From the NCBI GenBank assembly GCA_046350255.1, contig JAXMAV010000015.1, forward strand, positions 62,001-126,000: a stretch of 64,000 nt of DNA, in the 5' to 3' direction. Under the pieces are notes generated by a model, which was given only the letters and a program-made list of their open reading frames with translations, was not told where the DNA came from and searched no databases. A program made the position numbers and the translations under genes. The first letter of the stretch is position 1, and every line of letters starts with the position of its first letter. This DNA is from CALDUY01 sp046350255. GTDB taxonomy: Bacteria; Planctomycetota; Planctomycetia; Gemmatales; Gemmataceae. Shown piece by piece: positions 63,229-64,000 of the stretch.

Positions 63229-63336
63229 TGCCAGTAATTTACCGAACCTGGGCCGGCCGGCCAAGAGCGCCCGGGTCAAGTTGGAGCCGGGCGCACGCCG
63301 ATGGAAAGAGAATGTCCATGGCATGGAGGGGAAACC

Positions 63337-63852
63337 GTGGCAACAACTCCGCTGAACCTGGGCTTTCTTTCGATCCTGCAGGAGGGGAACGGCTACCTGG
63401 GAGGCTACCTCGTTACCAACGTATGGGGCCGGCCCCTGGAGTTTCGCCTGTCCAGCGCCGTGCAGCCCAACAAGGTCCAGCAGATTCTATATGGGGACAC
63501 CCTGGTCCCCTACATCTGCGGCGATCTCATCGGCAAGACCCTGGTGGACAAGGCGGGCGTGCCGGTCCAGCTGGTGGTCACCTCCTGCGAACAGGCGCTT
63601 GATCTCCGGCTGAAGCTGGAAGTTCCGGTCGTCTGGCTCACCACTGCCGACGATGCGCGGGCGGGACTGATTCTGCCCGAGCAGCGCGGCGGCCTGGTCT
63701 TCCACGCCAGCCAGGCGGGAGACCGGGCCACGGTCGAGGAATACCTGAAGCAGATTGAGGGCAACATGGACCTGACCGAACCGTTTAGCCGGGTGCGGGA
63801 GGCCATTACCGAGGCCCGCCGCATGGGCGTCACCGGACGTTCGGCCGCCTGA
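63337..63852 (+). CDS. Conserved-looking protein of unknown function
   Basis: A 171-aa protein beginning MATTPLNLGFLSILQEGNGY and continuing LGGYLVTNVWGRPLEFRLSS, VQPNKVQQILYGDTLVPYI and DLIGKTLVDKAG. I do not recognise a named family, though the regular hydrophobic/polar pattern and low stop content indicate a true gene. The C-terminal half contains a helix (ATVEEYLKQIEGNMDLTEPF) and no membrane segment or signal peptide. GTG 63337 follows GGAGG at a spacing of about seven bases and is preferred over an in-frame ATG at 63301. Divergent from cysI and convergent with the clipped gene at the right edge. Confidence 0.75.
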   Translation: MATTPLNLGFLSILQEGNGYLGGYLVTNVWGRPLEFRLSSAVQPNKVQQILYGDTLVPYICGDLIGKTLVDKAGVPVQLVVTSCEQALDLRLKLEVPVVWLTTADDARAGLILPEQRGGLVFHASQAGDRATVEEYLKQIEGNMDLTEPFSRVREAITEARRMGVTGRSAA

Positions 63853-63877
63853 TGGGCGCCGTCGTTCCAGCGCCCCC

Positions 63878-64000
63878 TTACTTCGCCGCGGCACCATCAA
63901 TGGTCAGCACGACCGGGGTGTCCTGCAGCGACGTCTTTATCTTGATCTCGTGCCGGAAGGCGCCTTCGGCCGTCGGCTGAATCTTGAAGGTGACAAACTG
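63878..64000 (-). CDS. C-terminal fragment of a DUF1573-like or similar secreted protein
   Basis: The last 40 codons before a TAA at 63878-63880 read FVTFKIQPTAEGAFRHEIKI, then KTSLQDTPVVLTIDGAAAK. Immunoglobulin-like beta-strand endings of this kind (TDLQDxPVxLTIDG) occur in planctomycete DUF1573 proteins. The start lies outside the window, so the full identity is open. Confidence 0.6.
   Translation of the reverse strand, partial: QFVTFKIQPTAEGAFRHEIKIKTSLQDTPVVLTIDGAAAK

Overview
The window is about 64 kb of GC-rich bacterial chromosome from a planctomycete, most likely a Gemmata-like lineage (Gemmataceae). Support comes from families typical of that group: two DUF1501 proteins with Tat-type leaders, two DUF1549/DUF1553 cytochrome-type proteins, two PVC-type membrane-bound dehydrogenases with C-terminal haem domains, a ThuA-domain protein, a DUF1559 pseudopilin-like protein, a TIGR02996 domain fused to leucine-rich repeats, a PQQ-like beta-propeller and an SGNH hydrolase. 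Domain names come from reading the translated sequences. I saw no rRNA, tRNA, CRISPR array, transposase, integrase or phage gene, so this looks like ordinary chromosome rather than a mobile island.

Layout. 0-5 kb: the N-terminal part of an asparaginase-family gene (cut by the window edge), an HU-like protein, ThuA protein, an unknown membrane protein, pdxJ and a TIGR02996-LRR protein. 4.6-12.9 kb: a coenzyme-B12 acyl-CoA mutase system in pieces (GTPase chaperone with an in-frame stop, B12-binding subunit, catalytic subunit), interrupted by a plus-strand block of two TadE-like genes, a 1017-aa TadG/vWA gene and an EI24 membrane protein. 12.9-17.5 kb: a 1162-aa pseudokinase-TPR protein and, divergently, a metallo-beta-lactamase-fold protein behind a structured leader. 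17.5-35.6 kb: planctomycete respiratory/degradative-type gene sets (DUF1501, haem dehydrogenases, DUF1549/1553, PQQ propeller, SGNH hydrolase), with an SDR oxidoreductase and efp between them. One haem dehydrogenase gene is frameshifted. 35.7-40.0 kb: a pseudopilin operon gspG-H-I-J-K. 40-43.4 kb: a YycJ-like hydrolase and three small secreted proteins. 43.5-51.8 kb: dnaA, two coupled genes (acetyltransferase and HEAT protein), and a DUF1549/DUF1501 pair. 52.2-57.7 kb: a metzincin-like surface protein with RTX-like repeats and an ArnT-like glycosyltransferase. 57.9-64 kb: housekeeping genes infA, nadA, purD and cysI, a beta-sandwich protein, an unknown conserved protein, and a clipped gene at the right edge.

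Most notable: the mutase catalytic subunit carries the Phe/Gln substrate residues of isobutyryl-CoA mutase rather than methylmalonyl-CoA mutase, and its GTPase partner has lost its P-loop lysine to a stop codon; a TTGACA promoter feeds a leader that ends in a strong terminator upstream of a lactonase-like gene (attenuator or small RNA); a FadR/GntR-type 17-bp palindrome sits on the predicted start site of a DUF1549/PQQ operon; the kinase-like protein lacks all key catalytic residues; EF-P has Asn at the normally modified position; and DnaA carries Asn for the base-reading Asp of domain IV. These are readings from sequence and need alignments or experiments to confirm.
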